From NCBI GenBank assembly GCA_958299035.1, contig CATQJL010000001.1, positions 18,335,433-18,399,432 on the forward strand: a stretch of 64,000 nucleotides of DNA, in the 5' to 3' direction. Each line of letters begins with the position of its first letter. Position 1 is the first letter of the stretch. A program made the position numbers and the translations under genes. The notes beneath the pieces were generated by a model. It had not been told where the DNA came from and searched no databases. It worked only from the letters and a program-made list of their open reading frames with translations. Origin of the DNA: Cylicocyclus nassatus. Its lineage: Eukaryota > Nematoda > Chromadorea > Rhabditida > Strongylidae. Of the stretch, positions 9,252 to 22,010 are shown in pieces.

Positions 9252-11450
9252 TACTATTATATAAAGCGCTAGCACCCCCATGTGAGTCAGCATGGAGTGT
9301 GTATATTCCGGCGTTGTTTACCATTAATGACAACGCGCCCGGCACCAAAGAAGTAGCGCTGATGACGTCATACAGTGCTGTCTTCAAAAGTTTTCGGTTA
9401 CGCTCTTCAGCGATGATGAGTCGGCACCAGAAGCAGCGAAATCAAAACCACTTAAACTGACAGCGGTTGGATTAATTAAGCTGCTCCACTGGCTGCAATA
9501 GCTTCACTTCGAAAATCATCAAGGGTTCTTTAAATTCTTTGTACATTATCTCACTACCATTTTTGACATCTCGCTTCTCTATTTCTATTATGGAACGTTC
9601 AATTTGGAGCGCAGCACAAGTCAAAAAAGTCAGGTATTTAGCAAGTACTGCAGTCTTCCATAGTTCATTTCTCGAGTGCTTTGTATGTTTCCTCACCGTA
9701 TACAGTTGCGCCAAATACTCAATTATTCCGTCCTTCTAATTTTTCTGCTAACATATTTCAGCAACATAGTTGTTCTCCATGAAGTGCTTAGTGAATGTTA
9801 TTATCCCAGAACCGCAAAATTCGTTTTTGGAGGTTTTCGCAACTTTACTTGGGACATTCTCTGTCTAAGATTTTTTTATGAGAAGTTCGTTTGAAATGCC
9901 TAAACCACAGGCAATTTCTTAGGCAGTTTCTTCTCAATTCACATGGAAAGATGTTTGTCAAAGCTGATGAACTTCGAAAGCTTCTTTGACTCCATCGAGT
10001 TGACATTTAAATACTGTGTGAACTAATTGGATAGTTGCCAATAATTGTACGAAACACCATCTTTTCGAACAAATGCAGCGTAATCATGCGAATTTTCTTG
10101 AAACATAGAAGGAAAAAAGCTTCTTCAGCTAAGAATGAGTAAACCTTAAAGGAACTACTTTCAAATTCCCGTGTTTTCCTTCAAACATTATAAATTCGAA
10201 GAGTGACATAGAAGAAAGTCAATGCGATCGTGATTGATTTTATTAGGACTAAAAGCTGTGTCAATGTGCCTTAGTCTCTCAGTTACGAATAAGAGACAAG
10301 GTGACATGCAAGTTGGCTTTACATAAACTAAAGCTTTACTAACCTACAGCGCAGCTTTTTCAAAATATCGCACTACCTCAAAATTGTGTAAGGGACAAGA
10401 TCTGCCTAGGTGAGCCAGCTAGGAACATAAACACCTTTAAGTAGGTCCCTTCAAGGATTTGAGATTGCTCAATAAGATAACCTGAAAATTGAGTGGGTTT
10501 TGGAGCCTACAGATGAATTGCAAAGATGCTGGACAGTTTGGGAACCTCATAAAACGCGAACGAGAGTTTTGACCGTGAAATATCTTGAAGTGGGAGAGGA
10601 ATTGTGACGCTTTCAAAAAAAAAATACTCTGTGAAGAGAAAGAGGGAATGTTCGAATTTGAAGAACTCTAGATTTGGTAGTTCTAATGTTGGCCATATAC
10701 TTTCAAGAACATCAATTCGAATTTTCTTGCTAATTTAATTTCGGAAAGAGATAAAAATGTCTGATTAGAGTTTTTGGGTGAAGGCTCTAGGCAATTGGAG
10801 GGTCATCAATGTGGGAAACAGGGCCCCGAGTGGGATGCACATGACTGGGATTACTTTGTCGGATTTGGAAGGGGCCCTTCATCACAAAAAATTACGTTAC
10901 GTTTTTTACGTGTGAAAGTTTGAATGGAGGACTCGAGCTAAGTCTGTCTCAATCGTGATCAGGCTAAACATTTCGAATAAGCAGATTTGGGGGCAGTTTT
11001 TGAAGTGCCCCTAAATCTAAGTTACAACCGAAGACTGTGAGATCGCGAGAAGATATCGTACTTCAGGAACTTTGATTAAGAAGCTACTGGGTGCAAAGGA
11101 GTTGAGGGGCGGGGGAATCTTCGAAAGACTCTGACAGCAAAAGATTATACAACATTCGAGATCTGTACATTATCTGTAAATAAAGTATCTGTAAATCGTG
11201 TCTCTGCGAGCAAAGAGAGTGGCGGTGCTGTTAGAAGAAGCTGGGAGGGGAGCATTCATAATTTTGTTGCCATTTTGATAAGAAAATTTTCGAAACTTTT
11301 GCAGGAAAAAGGAGGAAAACAGGAAAAATCCGTGACTTTGATAACTTCTGGGATCGTTAGGTGTTTGAATCCGTGTCATACTTTTGGAGAGGAAAAGGTT
11401 TGCCACAAATCTTCAGGGGTTCTAACTTCCAGTCACATTCCCATTTCACT
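9247..11450. repeat. Tandem duplication, unit 2
   Basis: Diverged copy of 7425-9246 up to about 10925. It is then followed by about 480 bp not seen in unit 1, and ends with the same boundary phrase (TCTAACTTCCAGTCACATTCCC, near 11413-11435) that precedes the hairpin in unit 1. Here the hairpin is missing and a TA-inserted element follows instead. No convincing coding sequence. Confidence 0.6.
9258..9370 (+). promoter_or_regulatory. TATA / initiator / CRE-like cassette, unit 2
   Basis: TATATAAAG at 9258-9266, TCAG at 9287-9290, TGACGTCA at 9363-9370; same order and near-same spacing as unit 1. Confidence 0.35.
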
Positions 11451-11466
11451 GGTATATATATATATA

Positions 11467-12146
11467 CAGGGTGTCCCAAAAGTATGTATCGAACGTTTGA
11501 TCGTTAATAACTCTCTTCCCAAGAAGTCTTTTGCCTTGCTTCAGGTACCGTTTTGTAGAGCTGGCTTCAACTTAGATTTGCAGTATAGAACGAATCACTC
11601 ATTTCTCTTCATTACTGTAGGATTACGGTAGAAACTTCAAGGAGGGTTTTAAGCAATGAAAGGCCATATTTTGCCCCAGAAAGGAAACAAAACAGCCTTA
11701 AAACTTTTACACTAGGCTAGTTAGAGTTGCTGATTATAACTGTAAAGTTCCCAACTTATTATGATGCTTCATTGAAGAGTTATGCCAGGTAAGAAGTAGC
11801 GGCCATTTTTTCAATGTTCCTAAAAAGTGGGATTGCACCGTTTAGAAAGCTTCGTAATCTTGTGAATAGTTAATTATTGAACTCAGCGTCCATAAAAACC
11901 CTATTACACAAGTTTTCACGATTTTTTGAAAAATTTTGAAACGGCAGCTTTTTTCACATTAACACCATATGTTTCAAGTTTCTACCGTAATCCTACAGTA
12001 ATGAAGAGAGATGAATGATTCGTTCTATAGTGCAAATCTAAGTTGAAGCCAGCTCTACAAAACGGTACCTAAAGCAAGGCAAAAGACTTTTTGGGAAGAG
12101 AGTTATTAACGATCAAACGTTCGATACATACTTTTGGGACACCCTG
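11467..12146. mobile_element. MITE B, TA-flanked, ~170-bp terminal inverted repeats
   Basis: 680 bp bounded by TA on both sides. It starts CAGGGTGTCCCAAAAGT and ends with the reverse complement; the inverted repeat runs about 170 bp inward with few mismatches. TA target duplication and these ends place it with Tc1/mariner-type non-autonomous elements. No transposase frame. Confidence 0.85.
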
Positions 12147-12158
12147 TATATATATATA

Positions 12159-13037
12159 TTAGGTTGTCCCGAAAGTTTTGTCGGTTTTTTCAGACCACCG
12201 TAGAACCACGCACAATAAAGACCTGAGTGAGTTTCAACATGCATTCGATGCAGCTTTTCTTTCTCTTTCTTATGGATGCACTTTCATACCATAATGTTAT
12301 ATGCTTCCTTTGGTAACTGCCGAAATTCTCCACCTGTCAATTTTACCTGCTCAAAGTTGAGCTAATTTTTAAAAATTTCGTTACAAAGTTTCGAAAAAGA
12401 TCAAGTATGGGTCAAATAGAGCGACTCTCGGGCTGCAAGAGAGTATTTTTAGATTCTTCTAATTTGCTGATTTTAACTTCAAAAAAATATTTCTTCTGAG
12501 GTCTCGATTTTTGGCTAAGTCATGAAACGCGCAATTGCAGCAAAATCATGGAAGTTTTTGAAGTTTTTGCGAATTCAAACTTGATTGCTATTAAACATCA
12601 TTTATGCAACATAACCAAGTTTGATTTGCTTCAAAAATCAGCTTTTTGGAATTTTCGGTAATTTTACGTGGTAAAACGTGTTCAAAAAGCCGCGGTTTTT
12701 CTCAAATAAATAATTATCACGGACTTGATAAACGTGGCTCATGTAATCTAAAATAGCCACAATGTAGCCAAAGGTTTGCCCTACATAACAGTCGCCAGCG
12801 CTCGTCGAAAATATCAAGATAAAAATTTTGAAAATTCAGGAAAGTTTTGGCGTTACTGCTGGGGTGCTCAAATAGCCATAGCGATAACATCGCAAAGACG
12901 GGGTAGATCAGGGAATAAATATAGCTATAAGAAAGAGGATAAAAACACGAGTAGATTGACACCTAGGCCGTTCATGGAATGATGTTCTGTGAGGTTTGGT
13001 GAGCGATGAAAAAAACCGACAAAACTTTTGGGACAAC

Positions 13038-13041
<4 letters not shown>
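12159..13041. mobile_element. MITE A copy 1, mariner-type ends
   Basis: Starts TTAGGTTGTCCCGAAAG and ends in its reverse complement, flanked by (TA)n on both sides, 883 bp. Inverted ends are about 32 bp (to ...TCGGTTTTTT), unlike the full palindromes elsewhere in the window. Three more copies lie at 27748, 30519 and 36259. No transposase frame of useful length. Confidence 0.85.

Positions 13042-13081
<40 letters not shown>
13042..13081. repeat. (TA)n microsatellite
   Basis: Uninterrupted alternating TA between MITE A and a short Helitron copy. Confidence 0.95.
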
Positions 13082-13085
<4 letters not shown>

Positions 13086-13366
13086 TGTTTGTCTGTATGT
13101 CTGTCTGTCTGTCTGTCTGTATGTGTGTACGTATGTTCCGAATATAAAATTCCATTTCTGAACCGAACGGGACCAAACTTAGCACACATACCTTCGGGCC
13201 CCGGCGGGTGTCATAGGCTACTTTTCGTCATCGATCGATATCGATTTCATTGATTTTTCAAAAAGTTCGAGCTACGGGGCTGGGAGTTGGCACAGGGGAG
13301 TAATCGAGCATGCTGATTACAAATATAATATTCTCAGGGCCGGGCGGAGCCGGGTAAGCCAGCTAG
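13081..13366 (+). mobile_element. Helitron-1, short non-autonomous copy
   Basis: Opens with the family's TGTCTGTTTGTCTGTATG tract (its TC 5' tip seems lost in the TA tract) and ends with the GC-rich GGCGGAGCCGGGTAAGCCAG and terminal CTAG at 13363-13366 followed by T. This is the CTRR-T 3' end expected of Helitrons. Includes the phrase TTCGGGCCCCGGCGGGTGTC seen in all copies of the family. No coding capacity. Confidence 0.8.
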
Positions 13367-14647
13367 TAATTTATATCAGCTAAGGCAACGATCTGTTCAG
13401 CACCGCAGTTCATCCTGCTATTTTAGCTTGAGCCAGACAAATGTATCGTGGTGCTTATTTTACGCACAAATAAGCTTACAGTAGGAATAAATCACCAGAG
13501 AACTTGGCAGTTTTGTGGACGATAATGTCCCTTCGGGCTTCAAATTTGTTCGTAACTGCAGATGCCAGTTGATCCACATGAAGTTGTAGCCAAACTCAAA
13601 ATATTTTTACTCAGAAATCAGAATTCCTTCCAACAAAACCTACGAACCATGAACTCGCAAGCAATATACTAGACCAAACATCCGTGGGTACAATTCCAGT
13701 ATTAATTTCCATGGCTAGAAATTGAAAAAATCATGCCCTTGCCAAAGCATGATGGTGCTTCCAAATGAATAATTGCATGCAACGAACCTTTGCAAGTAAA
13801 CCGCTAGCCTTAGGACTGATTCATAAGAAAATATGAAATTATGCGTAAAATGCCTAAGACGATATTTTGAGTTCTTCACTCTCTCGCAAATCCACGAAAA
13901 AAGATATCCTCAACGTGGAAATTTGTCTTACGATATGGTGAGCAAATTGGAGGCCCATACGACACTGTTGGGCAGAATTCCTACTTCTATGTATTCGGGA
14001 TTCGAGATCTTCTATATCTTGGCTTCAAGTTTCAAATGTATCAATCTCATGCAAATTTTCAACGGCACCTCGTAAAGCTTGCTTTGCTCGCATAATATTG
14101 TTTGTTAACATATTCCACTTTGCGGTAGCATGAATGATATGCATTGATTTGCAACAACCTAATACTTTTAAGGATCATACGTCATTACTGGGGGAACCCT
14201 AGCATTGCTTTAACGATCTTCCCAATCTTTGATTTCTTGATTTCCATCGAAGAAGAAACACAGCAACACATGTATAAAATTTCTGATGTGAACAGCACCT
14301 TAAAAGGGAGATGTGTAGAATTTCCGGAGCAGATGTATTCTTTGCATATTACGATTCATTGCTCTTCTTCAAACTACAGGTGGATCTTGGAGGATATAAA
14401 GTTTTTTCTGCTCGACTGAAAGACTGAAAAGCGAAAAAATGACTCGGACTTTGGCGGCAGCTTGTTTTTGGCAAATAAATATAGCAAATTGGTCATTACA
14501 GACTAGAAGCAATAGCAATGTAGGTCGTACTACCTTTGATGGCCAAATAGCTGATGATGCTTGGATTTAGAATCCATGATCATTCGCTCTGACAACGTTC
14601 GAAGTATGCTAAGTGTTTTTACAATCAAAAATCGGAACTACCATACG
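13367..14647. other. Anonymous sequence
   Basis: Short frames on both strands, no recognisable domain, no clear repeat. Possibly single-copy non-coding DNA. Confidence 0.4.
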
Positions 14648-14783
14648 CAGTTACAATACCGCTCACATTTTTTGAAAAATAGACGCGAACGTATGGACAT
14701 GTAGCGACATGTCCGTACATGTCCATACATGTCCATACATTCGCGTCTGTTTTTCAAAAAAGTGAGCGGTATTGTATACTGTG
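14648..14783. repeat. ~136-bp imperfect palindrome
   Basis: GCAGTTACAATACCGCTCAC... on the left pairs with ...GTGAGCGGTATTGTATACTG on the right. The core is a run of CATGTCC/GGACATG words. Likely a small fold-back element; no target duplication identified. Confidence 0.8.
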
Positions 14784-15418
14784 TTCTTATCTCCGAACCC
14801 TAGTAATTGTCTTCAAATATCACTACGTAATATATAGCGAATTCGTTGTTTACCCATTAAGCCGCCCGATAGTTGGATCATGGCAAACGAGGAGGCCGCA
14901 GACGTAAAAATTATGATGAAATACACTGATCTTTGGAATTGGATTGCTGCCAAGTGGCATGCGTTTTGGAACGCTGCCAAATTTCAAAACGAGTGACCAA
15001 GCATATTTTCGTAAAAGGGTCACACGTATTTCGAAAGGCAATCATGAGTGTCGCAATGATTTTGAGAATGGGTCGCCAGCGGTGTGTTAATACTTGTACC
15101 TGCTTTTTTTTCGAGCTTGTTATCCCAGAATGTGTCTTCCGAATATGTCGTACTTCTATTAGTTGCTTTTGAAATGATGCCAAATTGCGTAACAGCGTGA
15201 CTTGAGCTAAATTCAACTAAGTTCCCAACTCTTGTAAAAATGCTCTAACTAAGAACAGTCACTTTAGGATCGTCTTGCTTCCACGTGTAGACAAGAGAGT
15301 GCGTGAGTAACTTGGTCTCGCTGGTACTTTTGGAAACCTTTATCTAATAACAGCCTTGCTTTTGCTTGTTAATGGGTACCGCTTGCGCTTTCAACTAGGA
15401 ATCGGTGTGTAAACTGCA
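14784..15418. other. Anonymous sequence
   Basis: Several short overlapping frames on both strands; nothing recognised. Confidence 0.35.
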
Positions 15419-16590
15419 CGTAGGGCAATTGCATCGGGCAGGGAAACAGATTTTTGTACGTTTGGGACAGTTCTCAGAATTGAAAATCCAAAAATGGCAT
15501 GTACGGCAATTTCAGAATACGCTGTAAATACCTGATTTCGTTGTTTTTAGGGGTCGTAGATGTTTTTTCTTATATATACGGTCTTCAAGCGGCACTTAGG
15601 GCTTAAACTTTCTTCTTGAATAGTTACTATCGGTCTGTAAGCAGCACGTAGGGCAACTCGATCGGGCAGGGAAACAAATTTTTGTACGTTTGGGGCAGTT
15701 CTTATAATTTTTAAACGGTCTGTAAGCGGCACGTAGGGCAACTTGATCGGGCAGAAAAACAGATTTTTGTACGTTTGGGACAGTCCTTATAATTTTTAGA
15801 TGGTCTTCAAGCGGCACGTAGGGCATTTTGAACGGTCTTCGAGCGGCACGTAGGGCAACTTGATCGGGCAGGGGAACAGATTTTTGTACGTTTGGGACAG
15901 TTCTTATAATTTTTGAACGGTTTTCAAGCGGCACGTAGGGCAACTTGATCGGGCAGGGGAACAGATTTTTGTACGTTTGGGGCAGTTCTTATAATTTTTG
16001 AACGGTTTTCAAGCGGCACGTAGGGCATTTTGAACGGTCTTCGAGCGGCACGTAGGGCAACTTGATCGGACAGGGGAACAGATTTTTGTACGTTTGGGAC
16101 AGTCCTTATAATTTTTAGATGGTCTTCAAGCGGCACGTAGGGCATTTTGAACGGTCTTCGAGCGGCACGTAGGGCAACTTGATCGGGCAGGGGAACAGAT
16201 TTTTGTACGTTTGGGACAGTTCTTATAATTTTTGAACGGTTTTCAAGCGGCACGTAGGGCAACTTGATCGGGCAGGGGAACAGATTTTTGTACGTTTGGG
16301 GCAGTTCTTATAATTTTTGAACGGTTTTCAAGCGGCACGTAGGGCAACTTGATCGGGCAGAAAAACAGATTTTTGTACGTTTGGGGCAGTCCTTATAATT
16401 TTTAAATGGTCTTCAAGCGGCACGTAGGGCATTTTGAACGGTCTTCGAGCGGCACGTAGGGCAACTTGATCGGGCAGGGGAACAGATTTTTGTACGTTCG
16501 GGACAGTTCTTATAATTTTTGAACTGTTTTCAAGCGGCACGTAGGGCAACTTGATCGGGCAGGGGAACAGATTTTTGTACGTTTATGCAG
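15419..16590. repeat. Minisatellite with alternating 86- and 118-bp units
   Basis: The word GATCGGGCAG recurs at spacings of about 86 and 118 bp (for example near 15862, 15948, 16066, 16184, 16270, 16355, 16468, 16554). The longer unit carries an extra copy of the 32-bp piece GAACGGTCTTCGAGCGGCAC.... The left part (to about 15640) is more diverged. Minus-strand frames through it come from the repeat; neither 86 nor 118 is a multiple of three, so the array does not encode a regular peptide repeat. Confidence 0.9.
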
Positions 16591-17030
16591 TTCTTATGAT
16601 TGACGGTCTTTAGGTGGCTCGTGTGCTTTTCGGGGAGGGATCTACTTATGTAGTAAGCTTCATATTCCTTTGGCGAAAGAAATTAGAAAATTAGAAAATT
16701 TAGAAAATTTTCTGACAAAGTTCTTAGACGATTGATTTCGTTGCTGTCGGATTGATTCTGAGAGAAAAGTGTTTTTTGTAGTACACAATTGTTGTGGATA
16801 TTTCTACTTCCAAAACGATAGGTGTTCTACTTCCTTGACGATCTTCTATAGAAATTGTTGAGGTTGCAGCAGGAATTTCGAGAAATGCTGAGTGATTTTT
16901 GGAGATTATTGCTTCTTCGAACAGTTCTCCTTTTGTAGAAAGCTTCACAAAGATGTTCTCAGCAAAGGCATAGAAAACTTATTTAGAAATATTTATAATC
17001 ACAACTAAGCCCTTATATTGTATCTGCCCC
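16591..17030. other. Anonymous sequence before a Helitron 3' end
   Basis: A minus-strand frame of 74 codons (16724-16948) is open but has no recognisable domain. Probably the interior of the Helitron whose 3' end is at 17063. Confidence 0.35.
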
Positions 17031-17063
17031 TACCCACTTGCTAGCGACCCGTAGGGTCGCTAG
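17031..17063 (+). mobile_element. Helitron-2-type 3' terminus of an upstream element
   Basis: A stem AGCGACCC-GTA-GGGTCGCT merges into the terminal CTAG at 17060-17063. The same terminus ends the two large elements at 26280 and 56648. Only the last 40 or so bases resemble those, so this is the tail of a different member. It abuts the 5' end of the next Helitron with no spacer. Confidence 0.75.
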
Positions 17064-17669
17064 TCCTTACTATAATATACACTCGATCCTTCCAAGCGCG
17101 ACGGCAGAGTTTTCTGCGTCCCTCCTATCCTTAACCCCAGCGTGACGGAGGGTCCAGTTGCTGAAGGAATCCAGAAAAAGGAATGCGAAAATATAACGGT
17201 GCTCAGTGATGGCGAGAGGAGAGGCCAGTAGCCATTATGCCGGCGAGAGATTCGCTCGCACTATGGGTCCCGGGGCGGAGCGGATATTTTTCAACATTGA
17301 GCTAAGCGGCTAACATTTGGCACAGGGGTAAATGTGTGGAAGCTGATCACAAAAAACATTACATTTCAGATTATCGATTACCTATATGTAGTATATATTC
17401 AGTAATTATTATTCTGGGCGAGAGATTGTTGTTGTGTTTCTGTCACAGTGGCTGTCGCCGACGGGGTAAAGTTATTGATCGCTTGAGTCATTCTTGTACA
17501 GTCGTGCACACATGCAAGCAGTATTTTATTGCTTAATATTATTGGAGCTCACGGCTTTTGTTTGACTCTTCATGTGACATTTCATCACAAAACTTCAATC
17601 CTGGACTCACAGAGCATGATACTTCCCACAGTAATGCAGTTCGTGAGCAATCAGATTCAACCTTTTGTG

Positions 17670-20600
17670 GAAAAGAGTCCCCATCTCGCAACTTTCATCC
17701 CCTTTTTCCTCAAAAACTCAGAGAAATTCGCGAAAAACTCGTTTTTTCGAATGTTGCTGAATCTTTATAGCGTAAATCAGACCCTTCAATCAGGTTCCTA
17801 GGGGAGATAAGGTTCTCGTGCATTCAAATGATTTTCATCGCGAGGGCCGGAGAAAAACGACATTTGTGGAGTGGAGTTTCGTTTGAAAGGTTTATTCCCT
17901 TTCTTGCTCAATTATCAGGGAAATGCATAAAAAGCTTATTTTTTCGAATATTACTGACCTAGCGGCAAACTGAGTCTTCAGTCAGATTCGGTTGGGAGAT
18001 AGGGTTCGCGAGCATTCAGAATTGATTTTGATCCCGAGGGCGGGCGAAAAACGGTATTTGAAAGGTTCCAGCTTTTTTTGCTTAATTGTCAGGGAAATCC
18101 ATAAAAACTCATTTTTCGGATACCAGTGAACTTCCCAAGCGATTAACGGAGATTTCAGTCAGGTTTTGAGGGGAGATAGGGTTCGCGAGGGCCATCGAAA
18201 AACGGTATCCGAATGGTCCCATCCCTTTTTTTGCTCGGTTGTCAGAGAAATCCATAAAAAGCTGATTTCGAATATTGCTGAATTCCTGGCCGCAAACTGA
18301 GTCTTGAGCCAGGTTTGGATGGGCATAGAGTTCGCGAGCATTGAGAATTGATTTTGTTCCCGAGGGCCGGCGAAAAACGATTTTTCTGAAGTGGAGTTTC
18401 GTTCAGAAAGGTCTCATTCCTTTTTTTGCCCAGTTGTCAGAGAAATCCATAAAAAAACTTATTTTTTTTCGAATATTGCTGAACCTTCCTGGGGGCAAAC
18501 TGAGTCTTCAGCCACGTTTGGATGAAATATAGTTTTCGCGTGCATTCAAATGATTATGTTCCCGAGGGACTGCGAAAAACGATTTTTTTGAAGTGAAGTT
18601 TTGTTTCGAAAGGTCCCATCCCTTTTTTTGCTCAATTGTCAGAGAATCCATAAAAAGCTGATTTCGAATATTGCTGAATTCCTGGCCGCAAACTGAGTCT
18701 TCAGCCAGGATTGGATGGGACATAGAGTTCGCGAGCATTCAGAATTGATTTTGGTCCCGAGGGCGGGCGAAAAACGGTATTTGAAAGGTTCCAGCTTTTT
18801 TTGCTTAATTGTCAGAGAAATCCATAAAAAACTTATTTTTTCGAATATTGCTGAAACTTCCTGGCGGCAAACTGAGGCTTTAGTCAGGTTTGGATGGGAG
18901 ATAGGGTTCGCGAGCATTGAGTATTGATTTTGGTTCCGAGGGCCGGCGAAAAACGATTTTTCTGAAGTGGAGTTTCGTTCAGAAAGGTCCCATTCCTTTT
19001 TTTGCCCAGTTGTCAGAGAAATCCATAAAAAGCTCATTTTTTCGAATATTGCTGAAAATTCCTGGCGGCAAACTGAGGCTCAGTCAGATTTGGATGGGAC
19101 ATAGTTTTCGCGTGCATTCAACTGATTTTGTTCCAGAGGGCCGGCGAAAAACGATTTTTCTGAAGTGGAGTTTTGTTTCGAAAGGTCCCATCCCTTTTTT
19201 TGCTCAATTGTCAGAGAATCCATAAAAAAAACTTACTTTTTTAGAATATTGCTGAACCTTCCTGGGGGCAAACTGAGTCTTCAGTCAGGTTTGGATGGGA
19301 CAAAGAGTTCGCGAGCATTGAGAATTGATTTTGGTTCCGAGGGCGGGCGAAAAACGATTTTTTGAAGTGGAGTTTTGTTTAGAAAGTTCCCATCCCTTTT
19401 TTTGCTCATTGCCAGAGAAATCCATAAAAAGCTGATTTCGAATATTGCTGAATTCCTGGCCGCAAACTGAGTCTTGAGCCAGGTTTGGATGGGACATAGA
19501 GTTCGCGAGCATTCAGAATTTATTTTGGTCCCGAGGGCGGCGAAAAACGGTATTTGAAAGGTTCCAGCCTTTTTTGCTTAATTGTCAGGGAAATCCATGA
19601 AAAACTTATTTTTTCGAATATTGCTGAACCTTCCTGGGAGCAAACTCAGCCACGTTTGGATGGGAGATAGGGCTCGCGAGCATTGAGAATTGATTTTGTT
19701 CCCGAGGGCCGGCGAAAAACGATTTTTCTGAAGTGGAGTTTCGTTCAGAAAGGTCCCATTCCTTTTTTTGCCCAGTTGTCAGAGAAATCCATAAAAAACT
19801 TTTTTTTTTCGAATATTGCTGAACCTTCCTGGGGGCAAACTGAGTCTTCAGCCACGTTTGGATGGGACATAGAGTTCGCGAATTGAGAAATGATTTTGTT
19901 CCCGAGGGCCGGCGAAGACGATTTTTCTGAAGTGGATTCGTTAGAAAGCTCCCATCCCTTTTTTTGCTCATTGTCAGAGAAATCCATAAAAAGCTGATTT
20001 CGAATATTGCTGAATTCCTGGCCGCAAACTGAGTCTTGAGCCAGGTTTGGATGGGCATAGAGTTCGCGAGCATTGAGAATTGATTTTGTTCCCGAGGGCC
20101 GGCGAAAAACGATTTTTCTGAAGTGGAGTTTCGTTCAGAAAGGTCTCATTCCTTTTTTTGCCCAGTTGTCAGAGAAATCTATAAAAAAACTTATTTTTTT
20201 CGAATATTGCTGAACCTTCCTGGGGGCAAACTGAGTCTTCAGCCACGTTTGGATGAAATATAGTTTTCGCGTGCATTCAAATGATTATGTTCCCGAGGGA
20301 CTGCGAAAAACGATTTTTTTGAAGTGGAGTTTTGTTTAGAAAGGTCCCATCCCTTTTTTTGCCCAGTTGTCAGAGAAATCCATAAAAAACTTATTTTTTT
20401 CGAATATTGCTGAACCTTCCTGGGGGCAAACTGAGTCTTCAGCCACGTTTGGATGGGATATAGTTTTCGCGTGCATTCAAATGATTTTGTTCCCGAGGGC
20501 CGGCGAAAAACGATTTTTCTGAAGTGGAGTTTTGTTTAGGAAGGTCCCATCCCTTTTTTGCTCATTGTCAGAGAAATCCATAAAAAGCTGATTTCGAATA

Positions 20601-22010
20601 TTGCCGAATTCCTGGCCGCAAACTGAGTCTTGAGCCAGGTTTGGATGGGCATAGAGTTCGCGAACATTGAGAATTGATTTTGGTTTCGAGGGCCGGCGAA
20701 AAACGTTTTTTCTGAAGTGGAGTTTTGTTTAGAAAGGTTCCATCCCTTTTTTGCTCAATTTTCAGAGAAATCCATCAAAAGCTCATTTTTTCGAATATTG
20801 CTGAAAATTCCTGGCGGCAAACTGAGGCATTGGTCAGGTTTGGATGGGCATAGAGTTCGCGAGCATTGAGAATTGATTTTGGTTCCGAGGGCCGGCGAAA
20901 AACGTTTTTTCTGAAGTGGAGTTTTGTTTAGAAAGGTTCCATCCCTTTTTTGCTCAATTTTCAGAGAAATCCATCAAAAGCTCATTTTTTCGAATATTGC
21001 TGAAAATTCCTGGCCGCAAACTGAGTCTTGAGCCAGGTTTGGATGGGCATAGAGTTCGGGAGCATTTAGAATTGATTTTGGTTCCGAGGGCGGGCAAAAA
21101 ACGGTATTTGAAAGGTTCCATCCTTTTTTTTGCTCAATTGTCAGAGAAATCTACAAAAAGCTGATTTTTCCGAATATTGCTGAACCTTTCTGGCCGCAAA
21201 CTGAGTCTTCAACCAGGTTTGGATGGAACATAGAGTTCGCGAGCATTTAGAATTGATTTTGCTTCCGAGGGCGGGCAAAAAACGGTATTAGGTTCCATCT
21301 TTTTTTTTGCTCAATTGTCAGGGAATTCACAAAAAAAAAACTTATTTTTTCGAATATTGCTGAATCTTCCTGGCCGCACACTGAGTCTTCAACCAGGTTT
21401 GGATGGGACATAGAGTTCGCGAGCATTGAGAATTGATTTTGGTCCCTAGGGCCGGCGAAAAACGGTATTTGAAAGGTTTCATCCCTTTTTTTGCTCATTT
21501 GTCAGAGAATTCATGAAAAAACTCATTTTTGGGATATCAGTGAACTTCCCAAGCGGTAAACGGAGATTTCAGTCAGGTTTTGAGGGGAGATAAGGTTCGC
21601 GTGCATTCAACTGATTTTGTTCCCGAGGGTAGGCGGAAAACGATATTAGTGGAGTGGAGTTTCGTTTTAAAAATTTGCATCCCTTTTTTGCTCAATTATC
21701 AGGGAAATGCATAAAAAGCTTATTTTTTCGAATATTGCTGACCATCCTAGCGGCAAACTGAATCTTCAATCAAGTTGGGAGGTAGGGTTCGCGAGCACTC
21801 AGAATTGATTTTGGTCCCGGGGGCCGGCGAAAAACGATATTTGAAAGATTCCATCCCTTTTTTGCTCAGTTGTCAGGAAATTACAAAAACCTCAGTTTTC
21901 GGGTAAAAATGAACTTCCCAAGCGGTAAACGGAGACTTCAGTCAGGTTTGGATGGGAGATAGGGTTCGCGTGCATTCAACTGATTTTGGTCTTCAAGGCC
22001 GGCGGGATGC
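17670..22010. repeat. Tandem array 1 of Helitron-2, ~190-bp unit, about 22 copies
   Basis: The phrase (GTCAGAGAAATCCATAAAAA) or close variants recurs about every 180-200 bp. Each unit also has GAATATTGCTGAA, GCAAACTGAGTCTTCAG, GGTTTGGATGGGA, TTCGCGAGCATT and CCGAGGGCCGGCGAAAAACG. Units differ by point changes and small indels. Frames seen here on both strands are by-products of the repeat. Confidence 0.9.

Noticed and set aside
13833..14419. Two plus-strand frames of 80-91 codons
   Set aside because: No domain, no splice context, AT-rich composition typical of chance frames here.
15547..16549. Minus-strand repetitive peptides (MPYVPLE... type)
   Set aside because: Produced by the 86/118-bp minisatellite; unit lengths are not multiples of three, so the frame shifts between units.
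18159..21498. Many 60-155-codon frames on both strands (MLANSM..., MRIDF... types)
   Set aside because: By-products of the ~190-bp tandem array; frames differ from unit to unit and occur on both strands equally.
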